A stretch of 14,996 nucleotides of DNA, taken from an uncultured Butyrivibrio sp. (GTDB taxonomy: Bacteria; Bacillota; Clostridia; Lachnospirales; Lachnospiraceae). This document shows, in pieces, positions 14,181 to 14,996 of this stretch (its first letter is position 1; each line of letters starts with the position of its first letter). The translations under genes and the position numbers were made by a program. The DNA is taken from assembly GCA_910577605.1 (NCBI GenBank), contig CAJTON010000004.1, positions 65,029-80,024 of the forward strand, written 5' to 3'. The notes under the pieces were generated by a model. It made no database searches, was not told the origin of the DNA, and saw only the letters and a list, made by a program, of their open reading frames with translations.

Positions 14181-14996
14181 TCAGTCATGCTCCATAATTT
14201 TACCGAGTCTTTCAAGTATGTCTGAAGCGACTATTCCATGCCCTCCGCAGTCAAAAGCCGCGGCTTCCCCGGCAAGCCCGTGTACATACACGCCCATTGA
14301 CGCCGCCGAAAACGGTTCTATGAGAAGCGCTAGCATACCGGCTATAACGCCTGTCAGAACATCTCCAAAACCGCCCTTTGCCATCGCCGCGCAGCCGGAA
14401 TTATTTATATAAACGCGCCGTCTGCCGTCCGGCTCCGCAACTACCGAGGCGGCGTTTTTTAGAACGCATATGACATTATATTCCCGCGCAAAAGAAGCCG
14501 CCGCTCCCACGGTATCGACAAGGATCTCTTTCTTGGTTTTCCCTGTCAGCCTGACCATCTCCCCTATATGCGGTGTAATTATAACAGTTGACCGGCAGCT
14601 TTTCAACATATTTGTATCGGAAGAGATGATATTAAGAGCGTCCGCGTCAATTATAAGGGGCTGTGCCACGTCGCGCAGGACTTTTTTCACTATTGCGGCA
14701 GCTGTGTTGTCCGTCGAAAGCCCCGGTCCGAGGATCACGCTGTCCGCTTTATCAAGCAGCGGCTCCAACCGCTCTTCGGCGTTACCTTCGTCATACCCCG
14801 TCACTATCGCCTCCGGCAGCAGCGTCCTTATAACGGAGCAGTTCAAGCTGTGCGTAAATACCTCTACAAGTCCGACTCCGCTTCTGTATGCAGCAGCCGC
14901 CGCAAGATAAGCGGCTCCGCTCATGGTTTCGCTGCCCGCGATAACAAGCGTTCTGCCGTAAGAACCCTTATTTGCCATAGCGTCCCTTTTTGGTAT
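14181..14996 (-). CDS. nnrD: ADP/ATP-dependent NAD(P)H-hydrate dehydratase domain, probably the C-terminal half of a bifunctional Nnr protein (5' end beyond the window)
   Basis: This ribokinase-fold enzyme dehydrates damaged (S)-NAD(P)H hydrate back to the active cofactor. Visible motifs are NKGSYGRTLVIAGSETMSGA near the start, VILGPGLSTDNTAA, IIDADALNII, ITPHIGEMVRLTG, and the phosphate/anion-hole segment MAKGGFGDVLTGVIAGMLA, whose Asp is the likely catalytic base. An ATG at 14978 could be taken as a start, but the frame stays open to the window edge and reads IPKRDA before it. That matches the linker found in fused proteins where an NnrE epimerase precedes this domain. I saw no ribosome site in the few bases before 14978. 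I therefore treat it as 5'-partial. The TGA at 14181-14183 is followed 33 bp later by alr. Confidence 0.92.
   Translation of the reverse strand: MPKRDAMANKGSYGRTLVIAGSETMSGAAYLAAAAAYRSGVGLVEVFTHSLNCSVIRTLLPEAIVTGYDEGNAEERLEPLLDKADSVILGPGLSTDNTAAAIVKKVLRDVAQPLIIDADALNIISSDTNMLKSCRSTVIITPHIGEMVRLTGKTKKEILVDTVGAAASFAREYNVICVLKNAASVVAEPDGRRRVYINNSGCAAMAKGGFGDVLTGVIAGMLALLIEPFSAASMGVYVHGLAGEAAAFDCGGHGIVASDILERLGKIMEHD

Overview
This window looks like a piece of a low-to-mid GC Firmicutes chromosome, most likely class Clostridia. The basis is strong AGGAGG-type ribosome binding sites, near-consensus sigma-A promoters, FtsK/SpoIIIE next to a TepA-like ClpP-fold protease, the nnr–alr–mazF order, and a formate–tetrahydrofolate ligase plus FolD pair. 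I cannot name the genus. Every gene I can support lies on the minus strand, so transcription runs from high to low coordinates. I saw no tRNA, rRNA, CRISPR array, IS element or integrase.

Right block (about 14996 down to 11131): the NAD(P)H-hydrate repair enzyme (5' end outside the window), alanine racemase, a MazF/EndoA-type RNase toxin, and a CNNM/CBS/CorC_HlyC membrane protein. It ends at a clear intrinsic terminator at 11131-11161. The MazE-type antitoxin that usually sits between alr and mazF in Firmicutes is absent: the gap is 75 bp.

Middle block (about 11051 down to 9102): a near-consensus promoter drives a two-gene unit. The first gene encodes a peptidoglycan-binding plus phage-tail-type lysozyme protein with no signal peptide. 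The second, 13 bp downstream, encodes a lipoprotein with a Thr/Glu-rich stalk. This is the most accessory-looking part. It is followed by the TepA-like protease gene, whose ribosome binding site is buried in a long RNA hairpin.

Left block (about 8327 down to 1): a strong extended -10 promoter, then a leader of about 300 nt carrying a 52-bp direct repeat (period 119 bp), several hairpins and a long-range inverted repeat. It leads into a tight run of uppP, ftsK, fhs, murF, folD and murE (3' end outside the window). The run joins undecaprenyl-phosphate recycling, chromosome translocation and two Mur ligases with two one-carbon folate enzymes. The fhs reading frame is broken by an 11-nt near-duplication whose two copies look like two alleles of the same codons, so the break may be real or an assembly artefact.

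The best candidates for something undescribed are the repeat-bearing uppP leader, the allele-like duplication in fhs, the SD-sequestering hairpin before the TepA-like gene, and MazF without a neighbouring antitoxin.
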